A DNA stretch of 64,000 bases, from positions 62,001-126,000 of the forward strand of contig JAVKOQ010000149.1 in NCBI GenBank assembly GCA_031835245.1. The letters run 5' to 3'. The notes beneath the pieces are model-generated. The model saw nothing but the letters and a program-made list of their open reading frames with translations, did not search any database and had not been told where the DNA came from. Below are positions 22,092 to 32,725 of the stretch, piece by piece. This DNA comes from Balamuthia mandrillaris. Lineage: Eukaryota; Discosea; Longamoebia; Balamuthiidae. Position 1 is the stretch's first letter, and every line of letters begins with the position of its first letter. The translations under genes were made by a program, and so were the position numbers.

Positions 22092-23399
22092 ATGGAGGAG
22101 AAGGAGAAAGAGGAGGGAGAGAGCGCAAGCCACGCAGCGCTTCCCTCCTTGCTCCAACCCTTTGCGCACTCCACCGCCTGCGACCTCTCCTGCAATGGCT
22201 TGACCTCCTTGCCCAGCGCCGTCGGCCGGCTCACCGCTCTTGCCTGCTGCGAGCTCAACGACAACGAGCTGACCGCCTTGCCGAGGGAGTTTGGCCGGCT
22301 CACCGCTCTCACTTACTGCGACCTCCACAACAACGAGCTCGTCACATTGCCGAGGGAGTTTGGCCAGCTCACCGCTCTCACTGATTGCGACCTCTCCGAC
22401 AACAGGCTGACCTCCTTGCCGAGAGAGCTTGGCCAGCTCCGCGCTCTCACCTCTTGCAACCTCTCCGAAAACAAGCTGACCTCCTTGCCGAGAGAGTTTG
22501 GCCGGCTCACCGCTCTTACCATCTGCGACCTCTCCGGCAACAAGCTGACCTCCTTGCCGAGGGAGTTTGGCCAGCTCCGCAAGCTCAGGTGCTGCTTCCT
22601 CCACAACAACAAGCTGACCGCCTTGCCGAGGGAGTTCGGCCAGCTCTCTGCTCTCACCGAGTGCCACCTCAACCACAACAAACTTTCATGCTTGCCGAGG
22701 GAGTTTGGTCGGCTGTCCGCTCTCAGGAATTACACCCTGGATAGTAACCCCTTGGCAGCACTGCCTTGCTCCATGGTTTGCCTTCTTCGGTACTTGCGCA
22801 CGCGCCCGCCTCAGCCCTTTCACCAGCAAGAAGCACCTCTTGAACAAACAGAAGATGGTGAAGAGAACGATGAAAAGAAAGAGGAGAAGGAGAAGCCTGA
22901 CCAAGCTCCGCTGATAAAGAACAACCACGCTACAGTGAAGAGTCTGTGGCACTTGAGCGGAGGGGCGGTGTTGAGAAACCAGCTTTTGCCCACAGGCCTG
23001 TTGAGCACTGTGCCAAGCCCGCCATTCACTTTTCTTTCTTCTTCTCTGAAGGCGGAGAGGAGCACAAACCAGCAGCAAGGAACAAAAGAAGAAGGGAAAG
23101 CAGAAGAAGGAGAGGAGGGTGTGGAGGAGGTCCTCAAGGCGGTGGTGCTGCCGGAAGAAGTGAAGGAAGGACTGGAAAGGTTACAAAGAAGATGTGATGT
23201 TTGTCAACACCTGTTTTTGGAGGCGCACGCTAAGGAGGAGGAGGAGGAAGAGAAAGAAGGAGGAGGGCAAGGAAGGGAAGTGGTGAGAAGGGTTTGGGAC
23301 GAGGAAAGAGTAGTGTGGTGGGAGTTGTTGTGTTGCAGCCAGAGCTGCTTCCGCCAGCCTCTTCCTGCCTGTGCCCTTGCCACCAAAGTAGTTGTTTAG
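22092..23399 (+). CDS. LRR2: leucine-rich-repeat protein with Cys-rich tail, 435 aa
   Basis: A single exon starts MEEKEKEEGE. The leader ALPSLLQPFAHSTAC is followed by eight full 23-residue repeats (consensus LTSLPREFGQLTALTxCxLxxN) and the cap AALPCSMVCLLRYLR at about residue 225. The repeats carry a Cys where LRRs usually have Leu (LTxCxLxxN). A Lys/Glu linker leads to a conserved tail: VKSLWHLSGGAVLRNQLLP, VVLPEEVKEGLERLQRRCDVCQHLFLEA, an acidic stretch and VWWELLCCSQSC. The paired CxxC and CCxxxC suggest a small zinc site, as at the C-terminus of some SHOC2/LRRC-type proteins. The function is probably a binding scaffold. The 3' 430 bases are nearly identical to LRR1. Confidence 0.85.
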   Translation: MEEKEKEEGESASHAALPSLLQPFAHSTACDLSCNGLTSLPSAVGRLTALACCELNDNELTALPREFGRLTALTYCDLHNNELVTLPREFGQLTALTDCDLSDNRLTSLPRELGQLRALTSCNLSENKLTSLPREFGRLTALTICDLSGNKLTSLPREFGQLRKLRCCFLHNNKLTALPREFGQLSALTECHLNHNKLSCLPREFGRLSALRNYTLDSNPLAALPCSMVCLLRYLRTRPPQPFHQQEAPLEQTEDGEENDEKKEEKEKPDQAPLIKNNHATVKSLWHLSGGAVLRNQLLPTGLLSTVPSPPFTFLSSSLKAERSTNQQQGTKEEGKAEEGEEGVEEVLKAVVLPEEVKEGLERLQRRCDVCQHLFLEAHAKEEEEEEKEGGGQGREVVRRVWDEERVVWWELLCCSQSCFRQPLPACALATKVVV

Positions 23400-23652
23400 C
23401 TGTAAGCCCGCAGGAGTAGACAAAACCAAGATTCCCCTTTGTCTCTGTCCTCGACAGACTCCTCCCGATAGTTGTGCACGTTCACCATTACGTGTCTGCC
23501 TTGAGGCGCTTCAGTTCGCTTGGGTGCGGGTGGTTGGAGCTTGCAAGTACCCCCAAGAGTCAAATGATTGCTAAATTACTTCAATTCATTAATATAGCAC
23601 CACGTAATGGTGAACGTGCACACCGAACATTTGGTGCCTAGAAGGAGGAGCA
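23400..23652. promoter_or_regulatory. LRR2-LRR3 spacer with shared upstream block and inverted repeat
   Basis: Bases 23401-23433 repeat the block found upstream of the LRR fragment at 4.5 kb. Bases 23473-23494 and 23601-23622 form a perfect 22-bp inverted repeat (TGTGCACGTTCACCATTACG and its complement) 106 bases apart. The spacer presumably holds the LRR3 promoter. Confidence 0.6.
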
Positions 23653-25332
23653 ATGGAGGACCGACGAGAAGCCCCGGCCCTGGACAAGAACGAAAAGGCA
23701 GAGGAGGGGGAAAATAGCGAAGCGCTTCCCTCCCTGCTCCGACCCTTTGTGCACTCCACCGCCTGCGACCTCTCCTTCAAAGGGTTGACCGCTTTGCCGA
23801 GGGAGTTTGGCCGGCTGCGCGGGCTCACCCGCTGCAGCCTCCACAACAACGAGCTGACCTCCTTGCCGAGGGAGTTCGGTAGGCTCACCGCTCTCACGCA
23901 ATGCGATCTGCACAACAATGAACTGACCACCTTGCCGAGGGAGTGTGGTCAGCTCTCCTCTCTCACGCTCTACTACCTCAGCAACAACGAGCTGAGCTCC
24001 TTGCCGAGGGAGTTTGGCCAGCTCTCCGCTCTAAGGTCTTGCTACCTCCACGACAACGAGCTGAGCTCCTTGCCAAGCGAGTTCGGTCGGCTCACCGCTC
24101 TTACCCGCTGCAACCTCTCCAACAACCAACTGACCTCCTTGCCGTCAGAGTTTGGCCAGCTCTCCGCTCTCACTGAGTGCAACCTCTCCAACAACAAGCT
24201 TTCATTCCTGCCGAGAGAGTTTGGCCAGCTCTCCGCCCTCACCGAGTGCAACCTCTCCAACAACCGACTGAGCTCCTTGCCGAGGGAGTTTGGCCAGCTC
24301 TCCGCTCTCAGGCACTGTGAACTCAACGACAACAGGCTGACCGCCTTGCCGAGGGAGTTTGGCCGGCTCACCGCCCTCACGGAGTGCCACCTTTCCAACA
24401 ACGAGCTGAGCGCCTTGCCGAGAGAGCTTGGCCAGCTCGCTGGTATTACCGACTGCGACCTCTCCTGCAACCAGCTGACCGCCTTGCCACGCGAGTTTGG
24501 CCGGCTCTCCGCTCTTTGGTACTGCAACCTCTCCAACAACAAGCTGGTCTCCTTGCCGAAAGAGTTTGGCCAGCTCACCGCTCTACGGTCCTGCCACCTC
24601 AACGACAACCAGCTGACCAGCTTGCCGAGAGAGTTCGGCCAGCTGAGCGCCCTCAGGTGTTTCAACCTGGATGGTAACCCCTTGGCAGCACTGCCTTGCT
24701 CCATGGTTCGCCTTCTTCCGTCCTTGCGCACGCTCTTCCTTCAACCCTTTCAACACCAGCAAGGACCTCTTCTCAAGCACATGGAAGAGCGAGGGGAGGA
24801 GGAGGAGGAGGAGGAGGAGAAACAGAAGAAGACCAGAGCAACACTCAATCGATCATCGCCGATGAGGAACAACCGGACAACAGTGAAAAGTCTGTGGCAC
24901 TTGAGCGGAGAGGCGGTGCTGAGGAACCAGCTTTTGCCGCCCGGCCTGTTGAGCCCCGTTCCAGCCGCGTCCTTCGCTTGGCTTTCTTCTTCTCTGCCGA
25001 CGGCAGGGGGCACAAACCAGCAGCAAGGACCAAAAGAAGGATGGCAAGCAGGGAGTGTGGCGGAGGTCCTCATGGTGGTGGTGCTGCCGGAAGAAGTGAA
25101 GGAACGACTGGAAAGGTTGCAGAGGAGATGTGAGGTTTGTCAACACCTGTTTTTAGAGGCCGAAGCGGAAGAGGAGGAGGAGGAGAGGAATGCAGAAGGG
25201 GGAGGACAAGCAAGGGAAGCGGTGGTGAGACGGCATTGGGACGAGGAAAGAGGAGTGTGGTGGGAGCTGTTGTGTTGCAGCCAGAGCTGCCTCCGCCGAC
25301 CCCTTCCTGCCTCTTCCTTTGCCCCTCACTAG
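23653..25332 (+). CDS. LRR3: leucine-rich-repeat protein with Cys-rich tail, 559 aa
   Basis: A single exon starts MEDRREAPALDK. After the leader ALPSLLRPFVHSTAC come about thirteen 23-residue repeats (69-nt period) with consensus LTSLPREFGQLSALTECNLSNN, then the cap AALPCSMVRLLPSLRTLF. The tail matches its paralogues: VKSLWHLSGEAVLRNQLLP, LPEEVKERLERLQRRCEVCQHLFLEAEAEEEEE and WWELLCCSQSC. Nearly every repeat has Cys in the first Leu position of LxLxxN, creating a regular Cys ladder inside the solenoid. It is the longest of the three copies, and repeat number differs between paralogues (8, 10, 13), as expected from unequal exchange. The 3' end plus the next gene's first exon left a decayed copy at 31.2 kb. 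Confidence 0.85.
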   Translation: MEDRREAPALDKNEKAEEGENSEALPSLLRPFVHSTACDLSFKGLTALPREFGRLRGLTRCSLHNNELTSLPREFGRLTALTQCDLHNNELTTLPRECGQLSSLTLYYLSNNELSSLPREFGQLSALRSCYLHDNELSSLPSEFGRLTALTRCNLSNNQLTSLPSEFGQLSALTECNLSNNKLSFLPREFGQLSALTECNLSNNRLSSLPREFGQLSALRHCELNDNRLTALPREFGRLTALTECHLSNNELSALPRELGQLAGITDCDLSCNQLTALPREFGRLSALWYCNLSNNKLVSLPKEFGQLTALRSCHLNDNQLTSLPREFGQLSALRCFNLDGNPLAALPCSMVRLLPSLRTLFLQPFQHQQGPLLKHMEERGEEEEEEEEKQKKTRATLNRSSPMRNNRTTVKSLWHLSGEAVLRNQLLPPGLLSPVPAASFAWLSSSLPTAGGTNQQQGPKEGWQAGSVAEVLMVVVLPEEVKERLERLQRRCEVCQHLFLEAEAEEEEEERNAEGGGQAREAVVRRHWDEERGVWWELLCCSQSCLRRPLPASSFAPH

Positions 25333-25474
25333 AAGTTCTCGCTGAGAGAGGAAAAAAAAAAAAAGGATATAAGGCATTCTTAGCATTGTTGAAATTCCTT
25401 TATTTTCCAGGAATTTTTTGATCCAAAAAAATAAAATAAAAATATACTATAGAAGCATTACCACAACAACAACA

Positions 25475-26493
25475 ATGTCCACCAGCGTGTTCGTAGCGGG
25501 CGCCACTGGCTTCATCGGCGGAGCGGTGGCCAGGGCCTTCAGGCGTGAGGGCTACCGTGTCTATGGACTCGTTCGAAACTCTCAAAAAACGAACGACCTT
25601 CTCAAAGACGAAATCATTCCTGTCATTGGGTTTGTTGCTTTTTCTCCTTGTCTTTCACTCTCTTCCTTTCTTTCTTCCTCTTTTTCTTCTTCTTCTTCTT
25701 CTTCTTGTTACTATCTTGTTTCAAGTGGTACTGAAGCTCACACAATAGAGACATGAGCGATGCAAACACCTACAAAGACGCCGTTCAAAAATGTTCCATC
25801 ATCGTGGACTGCGTTGGCGGAGAAGAGTTCAACGATACCTTGTTCGAGACTGTGGTCGCCTCCTCCGAGCCTCCCGCTTTCACCAAGACCTACATTTACA
25901 CCTCCGGCCTCTTGGTGTACGGACACTCGGAGGCTCTCCTGGATGAGAACAGTCCTTGCAGGTTCGAAGCGGATGCCAAGAGAGCTGCCTTTGACCAAAG
26001 GGTCATCGGTGAGGAAAGAGTAAGAGGGATAGTGATGCGACCGGGCTTCCTCTACGGCCGCAGCGGCAGCTACTCCAGCATGTTCCGTCCTCCTTCTTCT
26101 CTCCAGGACCAGAAACTCGTCATCCGAGGCAACAAGAACAAGAGGTGGAGCTGGATCCACGTGGACGACCTCTGCAGGGCCTACGTCCTGGCCGCGGTGC
26201 ACAGCTACAAGGCCAAAGGCCAGATCTTCAACGTGGTTGACCACAGCGCCCCGACCTTTGAGGAGCTCTACCTGGCCTTCGCCAAGGCCGAAGGGTGGAA
26301 AGGAGAGATAGAGTATCAAGCGGAGCCAGGGGATGACTTTGTCGGCCTGTACTGCGAGATGACTTGTGTTGCCCATCCCAAAAAGTTGGAGGACGTGCTG
26401 GGGTGGACGCCCAAGCATGTGGGCTTGATACCCGAGGTGGACCTTTATGTGGCTGCCTTGAAAGCACACCAGCAAGGAGGAGGACGGGCATGA
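25475..26493 (+). CDS. Extended short-chain dehydrogenase (NAD-dependent epimerase-like), 299 aa, two exons
   Basis: Exons 25475-25629 and 25749-26493 give 300 codons. The N-terminal Rossmann motif is VAGATGFIGGAVARAF, the GxxGxxG of extended SDRs, binding NAD(P) at residues 8-14. The strand YIYTSGLLVYGHSE and the segment MRPGFLYGRSGSYSSM follow the epimerase pattern, and SWIHVDDLCRAYVLA is the usual substrate-side helix. The catalytic YxxxK is not present in its usual position (DAKRAAFDQRV follows DENSPCRFEA), so the reaction is uncertain and it may be an atypical member. The end, WTPKHVGLIPEVDLYVAALK, is typical of NmrA/epimerase-like oxidoreductases. No signal sequence is present. A decayed piece of exon 1 and the intron start lies at 31.2-31.4 kb. 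Confidence 0.8.
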
Positions 26494-26746
26494 ACTAGAA
26501 GAGCAAAAAAACAAAAAAAAAAATAGGAAAGGAGACGACCTCCTCCCTCTTCCTACATCCTCATCGTCGCTCTATTTCCTTCTCTCCATAATGTTTTTTT
26601 TTGTTCAGCAACCGCAAGTCCATGGGCAGGAAACAGGAGAAGCCTTGATGGGAGTTGTTGCAAGCGTTGAGATGTGAAAGAAAACAGGGACAGCAAGTGC
26701 CACGAACCTCATTTCTTGCGCTTGTATTCAAAAACAACTTCCGTTT

Positions 26747-29023
26747 CTACACCCAAACCATAACATCAGCCATCAACCTCTCTGCACCACCACCATCCGC
26801 TCCGTCTTCCACGCCATCTCCTTCATCCACTCCATCTTCAGCCGCTCCGTCCTCTTCGTCCTCACAAAGAGTGTACTCGGGAGTCCCCGCTTCTGTCCAA
26901 TCATCGCAATCATTGTACTTCACATCCGAGTTCAAGCAGGTGCCATAAAAGCCTGTCCCATAGTCCTCGTCAAGGTATTCATTCATGTCATCCACGCTGC
27001 ATTGCGTCCAATGCGTGGCTGTTGGGCCTGCGTCCGTTGCTGCCATCACGTAGCCACAAGGAGGACATCCACAAGGAGGATCATCGGTCACGGAGTTGCA
27101 GTTGATGCTTGTGGGGCATCCCGCGCCAGAGTCGTGGCTCATACCAAAGGTGTGGCCCAGCTCGTGGGCCACCGTCACGTGAGCCTCAAAGCTGGTGCGA
27201 CCGAAAATGTCCCCGATGGCTGCGCTGCTTTTGGTGCACATGGAGGTCAGCTTCGCCATTCCGACTTTTCACGTGAAGACAGACGCGGTTGTGAGAAAGA
27301 GAGGAAGAACAAAGAGACTGAATAAAGAGCAGCTGAGATATAGAAAAACAACGCTAAAAAGATATACGTAACTGGTACTTCCAGCAAAGTCCTTCGAACT
27401 CAACAACTGTACACTGTCATACAGATTCCCAAACGAATCTCCAATCTCACTTCTTCGGTCCGAGTCATAAAAGTAGGCCGAAACAGAGTCCAACAAAGCG
27501 ATGGGGTCTATCTCTCCAGAGCTCTTTGACGCAACGTCCGTCACGGTCACCATTCTTCTCCTCCTTCCATCACCAGCAGTCAAGTAATTTGAGTAATGGT
27601 CGAAGCACCCCGTTTGCTCCACATTGACGCTTTTATCCTCGTCGAGGCATTCCACATAGGACTGCGCGCAGGCAGCCAGCCAAGTAGCGGAGCTACCGCA
27701 ACAAGTTCCTCCGGTTTGGAGACCCGTGAGAAAGTCATCGTAGGTGTTACACGCGCGGTAGGAAAGACCAGAGGGGTTCGCGCTTGTGAAGGTTATTTGG
27801 CCGATCAAACGAATCTGTGGATTTTGTTTGATAAGAAGGAATGCCATAAGCGGGGGGATGGAAGAAGGAACAGGACAGAGAGTGAACCTCAATCTTGCAG
27901 TCCCAGGTGACAATACTGCTGCTGTAACGTGTTCGCACGTAACTCATTATCTCTGCTCCAAGGCTCTCCGTTTGGGAGCCTTTGGAGTTATAACGACTGT
28001 AGTCGTTCACCAAAACGATTGCAACATAACGAGTGCAACTGCTTGCGAAGAACACAAAACGACGATGAGCAACAAATGTCTCGATGGGTGAGACATACAG
28101 AAAAGTAAACCTTTGTTTAGGAACCAGTTCTCTGGTTCGCAGCTCCAGTTGTGCTTCTCTCCGTTTCATCACTTTGGTCGAGTTGATCGGAGGATGTATC
28201 TTCATCGTTGCACAGGTTCTTGTTGCGTCTTCTTCGTCTTCCCGAATGTCAGATGTTCTGAAAATGATGCTCGCTTCCTCTTCGGAAGAGTCCTCTCGGC
28301 GAAGGTAATGTGGAGCAGGTTCTAAACTGAACTCCTCGCCAAAGGCGTAAATGAGACCACTTGTTGCTCTGTGTTCGATCGGTTATACATTGTTGTTCCT
28401 GACATATATCAGGAGCAGCAGAAGAAGAACAAGAAGAACAAGAACAGAAGATAAAAGGAAAGAAGAACAACAAAAAAACGAAAAACAACGTATGTCAACT
28501 TAAACAGCAAACCTTTTCGATTCACCAGCACAAATGTTGATCACAGCCCAACTTTCCTTTCCTTCTTCTTCAGAAGACACTACTTTCCCTTTGAAGAAAC
28601 AGTTTGTGGTTTTGTAGCTTGCATCGTCGCGAGGGATTATGTTTCCTTCAGCATCGATGTGAAGTTCCTTGTAGTTGGAAGCAAAGAGTTCATAGTTCTT
28701 TCGAAGCTTCAGGTCAAAGTTTTTGCCGAAAGCAGAGAAATCAAGTTCTGTTTTTGCAAGGAACAAAAATAGTAAGAAAAAGGCGAAGCACAAGAGTAAG
28801 ACTCAAGCATGATGATAGACAATGAAGAAGACATACGCAGAGTTCTTGGAGGAACTTGACTCCTAAGGTGAGGCTCTACAGCCTCCCCGTTCGCTCCGCT
28901 GCGCCACATTGGGGAGATAACCTCATAGTTGTTTATCCGGTGAAAAAAACCATCATGGGCGGAACGGCCTTTGTGAAGTGCAGGGATGAGCAGACAAGAG
29001 AGAGTGGAGAGGGAAAGAACGAG

Positions 29024-29063
<40 letters not shown>

Positions 29064-29140
29064 GTACCAACAGTAACCGCTGGCAATAAGACTCCGAAAA
29101 CGCAAACCACGAGAATGAGACCAGGACGCATCTTGAACAT
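26747..29140 (-). CDS. Secreted M12B (adamalysin/ADAM-like) zinc metalloprotease, 600 aa, seven exons
   Basis: Exons 29140-29068, 28968-28837, 28747-28513, 28368-28111, 28038-27888, 27814-27379 and 27264-26747 sum to 601 codons. Residues 1-24 are a signal peptide (MRPGLILVVCVFGVLLPAVTVG). The propeptide has the family pattern LDFSAFGKNFDLKLRKNYEL, NCFFKGKV, NICAG and SGLIYAFGEEFSLEP. The catalytic domain starts at TRYVAIVLVNDYSRY. The zinc site HELGHTFGMSHD is near residue 462 and the Met-turn CGYVMAA follows. The C-terminus has a few Cys and an acidic tail. No disintegrin, EGF or transmembrane region is seen, so it is probably a secreted protease kept latent by its prodomain. The intron 28110-28039 (72 nt, multiple of three, no stop) is inferred from splice motifs and could instead be retained. 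Confidence 0.8.
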
Positions 29141-29469
29141 CCTGCTATGGTGGTGGTGGAGAAAGGAAACTCCCGATTCAAGTACACACCAACAAACAAA
29201 CAAACGAACAATCAAACAGAAATAAACGAAAATGGAGTTGAAAACCTTTTTGCTTTCCGTTGTTTGTTTCAATCAATGGAAAAAAAAAAATAAGAACAAA
29301 CGAGCGAAGAGGCGCCGCTGTAAAAAAAAAAAAACCTAAAATAATCTTAAAATGGAAATAAAAAATTAGGCTGATTTCATTTCGGATAAAAGTGACGTAA
29401 GCTTACCCTCCTTGTGTCGACACGGAATGAATGTGTCGGCAGAAAAACCCGCTCAGCTGCGATTTTCTT
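29141..29469. other. Intergenic between the protease and ureohydrolase genes
   Basis: It holds the protease promoter and the ureohydrolase 3' end, with A-runs and nothing else recognisable. Confidence 0.35.
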
Positions 29470-31025
29470 TCACAGCAGAGACATCTTTCCAGCAATCTCC
29501 CGAAGCAGCTTGGCGCAGAGCATGCCCGTCATCCCGCCGGCCACGTCTCGCTTCGGGTTGTACTCCACGATGTCAGCGGCCACGATGTTGCCTTGGATCT
29601 GGTGGATCAAGTCGATGACCTCGCGAGTGGAGAATCCTCCTGGCTCTTGATGGCTTACTCCTTTGTTGTTTTGACTTCAAGTGTGAACAAGCAAACAAAA
29701 GAACAACACAAAGCAACACAAGAAACAAACCAGGAGCAAAAGCAGGGTCGATGCCATCAATATCAACGGACACATAAACCGGTTCCTCAAAGCTCAACAG
29801 CTTCTTCAGCTTATCTTCGTCTCTCCTGTTCTTCCAAGAGTAAAAGTCTTTCATTTCCACGCACTCCACCCCATAACGCTCCATTTGTTGGCGGTGATGA
29901 AGAGGCAGAGTTCTCATTCCGAGGGAGACCATCCTGCGAACGAGACCTTTTTCGAGGATGCGAGCGAAAGGAGAGGCGTGGGAGTAGTAGTTGCCCTCAA
30001 AGTCGGCATACATGTCTGCATGGGCATCTATTAACACTCTGTTTCGTCGTAAAAGAATATGAATACGAGTTAAAAAGAATAAAAAGGAGAATGATAGAGA
30101 GAGAACTGTAAGAGAGAGAAGAGAGCATACAATGAAAGATTTCCGTTGTACTTCTTGGACACGGCCGACACAAGAGGGAATGAAATGCTGTGGTCTCCAC
30201 CCAACGAAACAACTTTATGAAACATGGCTGGGTCACGTTTTGCTTCTTTCGTGTCTACATCTTCATCCTCATCAACAACTTCGCTTTTTCTCTTTGCAGA
30301 AGGAAGAGAAGTTGAAGATGACGGGCATGGAAGGGAGCCGTTTACTAATAGATGGGCCACGCTGTGTTCGATTGTTTTCATTGCTCCTTCTGTATGTTTG
30401 AAATAAGTAAATCGAAGAGAGAGAAGGAGACGGGAAGAGAAGAGAACAATGAAGAGAAGAGAAGAGAACGATGAAGAAAACGATGAAGAGAACGATGAAG
30501 AGAATGAAGATGACACAGAGAAGCATAGAAGACCAGAAAAAAAACTGAGTAACACAAAAGTTCATTACCATCAACAGATCCAAGTGTCAAGTCCCCAACA
30601 TCTCTGATGAGAGGTGGCTTGACTTCAACGCCCAGCTCTGACCAGCAGTTGCTGGAGGGGCAGTGAAACTTCTCTCTTATCTTGGGTGGCGCCTCCGCAT
30701 TACCTCTCATAAAAGAGCTGTTCTCATCCTTTTTTATTTATTTGTTGTTTTTCGTTTGGAGAAAACAAAATGTGTTTAGAAGAGAGAAAAGAAAAAGAGA
30801 GAGAACCAACAAAAAGAAAAGAAACCAAACCAGAGGAACCCCAACAATGCATATGGGTAATGCTTCAGGGCTCTCCGTGCCTTCTCCCAGCAGTGGGTTG
30901 CTGCTGTACCTTCTTTGGGCGCCGCCACCACTCAAACGAAGATATGCACATGTGGCACCTTCGCTACGAGAGACATGTGCACAAGTAGCCAGTGCTTGCC
31001 TGCAAAAGAACGCCCTCCTGTGCAT
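29470..31025 (-). CDS. Ureohydrolase (arginase/agmatinase family), 370 aa, five exons
   Basis: Exons 31025-30831, 30728-30569, 30389-30131, 30038-29731 and 29660-29470 sum to 371 codons. The order of motifs is complete: ICIVGVPLDENSSFMRG, AEAPPKIREKFH, VVSLGGDHSISFPLV, LIDAHADMYADF, SHASPFARILE, VYVSVDIDGIDPAFAPGVSH, QEPGGFSTREVIDLI, VEYNP and ending LCAKLLREIAGK. The His and Asp ligands of the binuclear manganese centre (GGDHS, DAHAD, DID) are all present. The enzyme hydrolyses a guanidino substrate to urea. Arginine, agmatine or guanidinobutyrate cannot be chosen from the sequence alone. The first 45 residues are Arg/Ser/Ala-rich (MHRRAFFCRQALATCAHVSR), suggesting a mitochondrial presequence. 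A Lys/Glu-rich insertion (about residues 145-170) precedes GGDHS. Confidence 0.85.
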
Positions 31026-31194
31026 TGCTGCTGCTTCTTCTTCTTCTTCTTGGTTGTGTTTCTTCTATTCCAACAATTTTTGGTGGAATTTCCCCCTTTG
31101 GGGAATGATAGGAATGCTGGGTGGAGGGGCCATTTCGAATTTATTCCTTGTCGACATCAAACGCCGTGTCGTCATGGATTCTGCCAACGAGAAG

Positions 31195-31425
31195 AAAGAG
31201 TGTGGTGTGTTGCAGCCAGAGCTGCCTCATCCCCCCCCCCCCTTCCTGCCTGTTCTTCCCTTGTTACCAACTACTTCATCGGTGGAACGGTCGCCAGGGT
31301 CTCCTTTGAAACTCTTGGAGAAAAAAAAAACAAACGACCTTCTCAATGGTTTCTCTCAGAAACCATTCCCGTCATTGGATTTTGTTGTTTTTCCTCCTCG
31401 TCTTTCTTTCTTGTCGTTTCTTTCT
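31195..31425 (+). pseudogene. Relic of the LRR3 3' end joined to a piece of the dehydrogenase gene
   Basis: Bases 31195-31260 resemble 25250-25320 (GTTGCAGCCAGAGCTGCCTC, CCTTCCTGCCT). Bases 31269-31425 resemble 25505-25665 of the dehydrogenase exon 1 and intron start (CTTCATCGGTGGAACGGTCG, GGTCGCCAGGG, AACGACCTTCTCAA, CCGTCATTGG). Short deletions and substitutions interrupt both parts, so it is a decayed, internally deleted copy of the LRR3-dehydrogenase junction. No coding capacity remains. Confidence 0.7.
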
Positions 31426-31453
31426 CTCTATTCTTTATTCTTTTTTGGTTGGT

Positions 31454-31944
31454 TTAGGCTTTGGCATCATGCTCCAAATAGAACTGAGACAAAAACTGCT
31501 CCATGAACTGATGACGTCCCTCCGCAATACGTTTCCCACTCTCCGTTTTCATCATGTCCTTCAACTTGAGCAGCTTCTCATAAAAGTGGTTGATGGTCGT
31601 TGTTTTGGGGAGGGAACGGGCCTTCTTCTTCTCATCGTTGTTGGTAGTGTTTTTGGTGCTGGCTTGAGAGTGATCCGTTGCCATGTAAGCTTCTTTGGTG
31701 AGAACGCCGCTGCGAGGGGGTACGTCAGGATCGTAGAAGGGAGTGCCACGAGAGGCACCATAGGCAAACGTTCGGCAGATTCCTTGGGTTTCAACAACAC
31801 AAAAGAAAGGGTCAGAAAGCAAGGAAAGTAGGTGGAAGAACGTTTAAAAACATAAAAAGGTAAGAAAGAAAAGATGAAGGTAACAAGAAAGAAGCATTGA
31901 GGAAAGAAGGAGGGAGAAGGAAAGAAAGACAAATATAAGATAGC

Positions 31945-31981
<37 letters not shown>

Positions 31982-32725
31982 GAAGGACTATAGCAAGAAA
32001 GAAGAACACGATACAGAGGAAAAAAGAATAAGGAAGAAAACGATAATACCAATGGCACCGATAGCATCCAAGCGGTCAGCGTCCTGTACGATGGCAAGCT
32101 CGATGGGAATGGAGGCAGCTTCCAAAGGTCTGCCCAGCTCATTTTTGAATGACACTCCATCTATCACCTGTGCCACTTTATCCACAACTTCCTACATAAA
32201 AAGAGAGAACGACGAGAAAGCGAGAGAAAAGAAAGAAAGAAAGAAAGAAACGGCAAGAAAGAAACGACAAGAAAGAAAGAAGCGACAAGAAAGAAAAGTA
32301 AAGAGCAGAAAGATAAATGGTTCACAGTGTAAAAATAAAAGAAAGAAGAAAAAGGCAAAAGCGAGGGATTAGACTTACGGCGTCAACGTTTTCTTGAAGC
32401 AAGAAAGATTTAGCAGCCTCCACTCCAGCTTTCTCACTGGCAAGAGAAAAAAAAAAGAAAGGCATAAGCAAAAAAAAAAAGGGAAGGTAAGGGAAGGGCG
32501 ATTGGAAACGTACTCGCCAGAGTACTTCCAATCTTTGATGTCGTGCAACAGAGCAGCCAGCTCCACGATCAAGAGGGAGGTGCTGCCGGCTTCCACGCCC
32601 TCCCGCTCCGCCAGCGTTTTGGCCAGCTTCCACACGCGCTCAATGTGGTAAAAGTCGTGCGAGGCGTCGTTGCCCTCCAGCTCTGCCCGCACAAATTCTT
32701 TGGTCTTCTCTATCAAGCCTTCCAT
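31454..32725 (-). CDS. HD-domain metal-dependent phosphohydrolase, 246 aa, five exons
   Basis: Exons 32725-32514, 32436-32379, 32191-32050 and 31782-31454, with three introns, give 247 codons (four coding blocks; the first carries the start). The HD signature is complete: [14 protein letters not shown] (His), [11 protein letters not shown] (His-Asp) and [14 protein letters not shown] (Asp), followed by [15 protein letters not shown]. This matches the YedJ/YpgQ-like group of HD hydrolases, which act on nucleotides or similar phosphates with divalent metal. The C-terminal helix ([33 protein letters not shown]) is typical of the group. No targeting signal is seen, so it is probably cytosolic. 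The substrate is not predictable. Confidence 0.85.

Noticed and set aside
22092-25332. CRISPR-like regular repeats about 69 bp apart
   Set aside because: The period is exactly 23 codons and the repeats encode leucine-rich repeats with third-base variation; there are no spacers.
30682-31506. 274-codon forward frame overlapping the ureohydrolase start and the relic
   Set aside because: It is antisense to a gene with clear catalytic motifs and passes through simple sequence.
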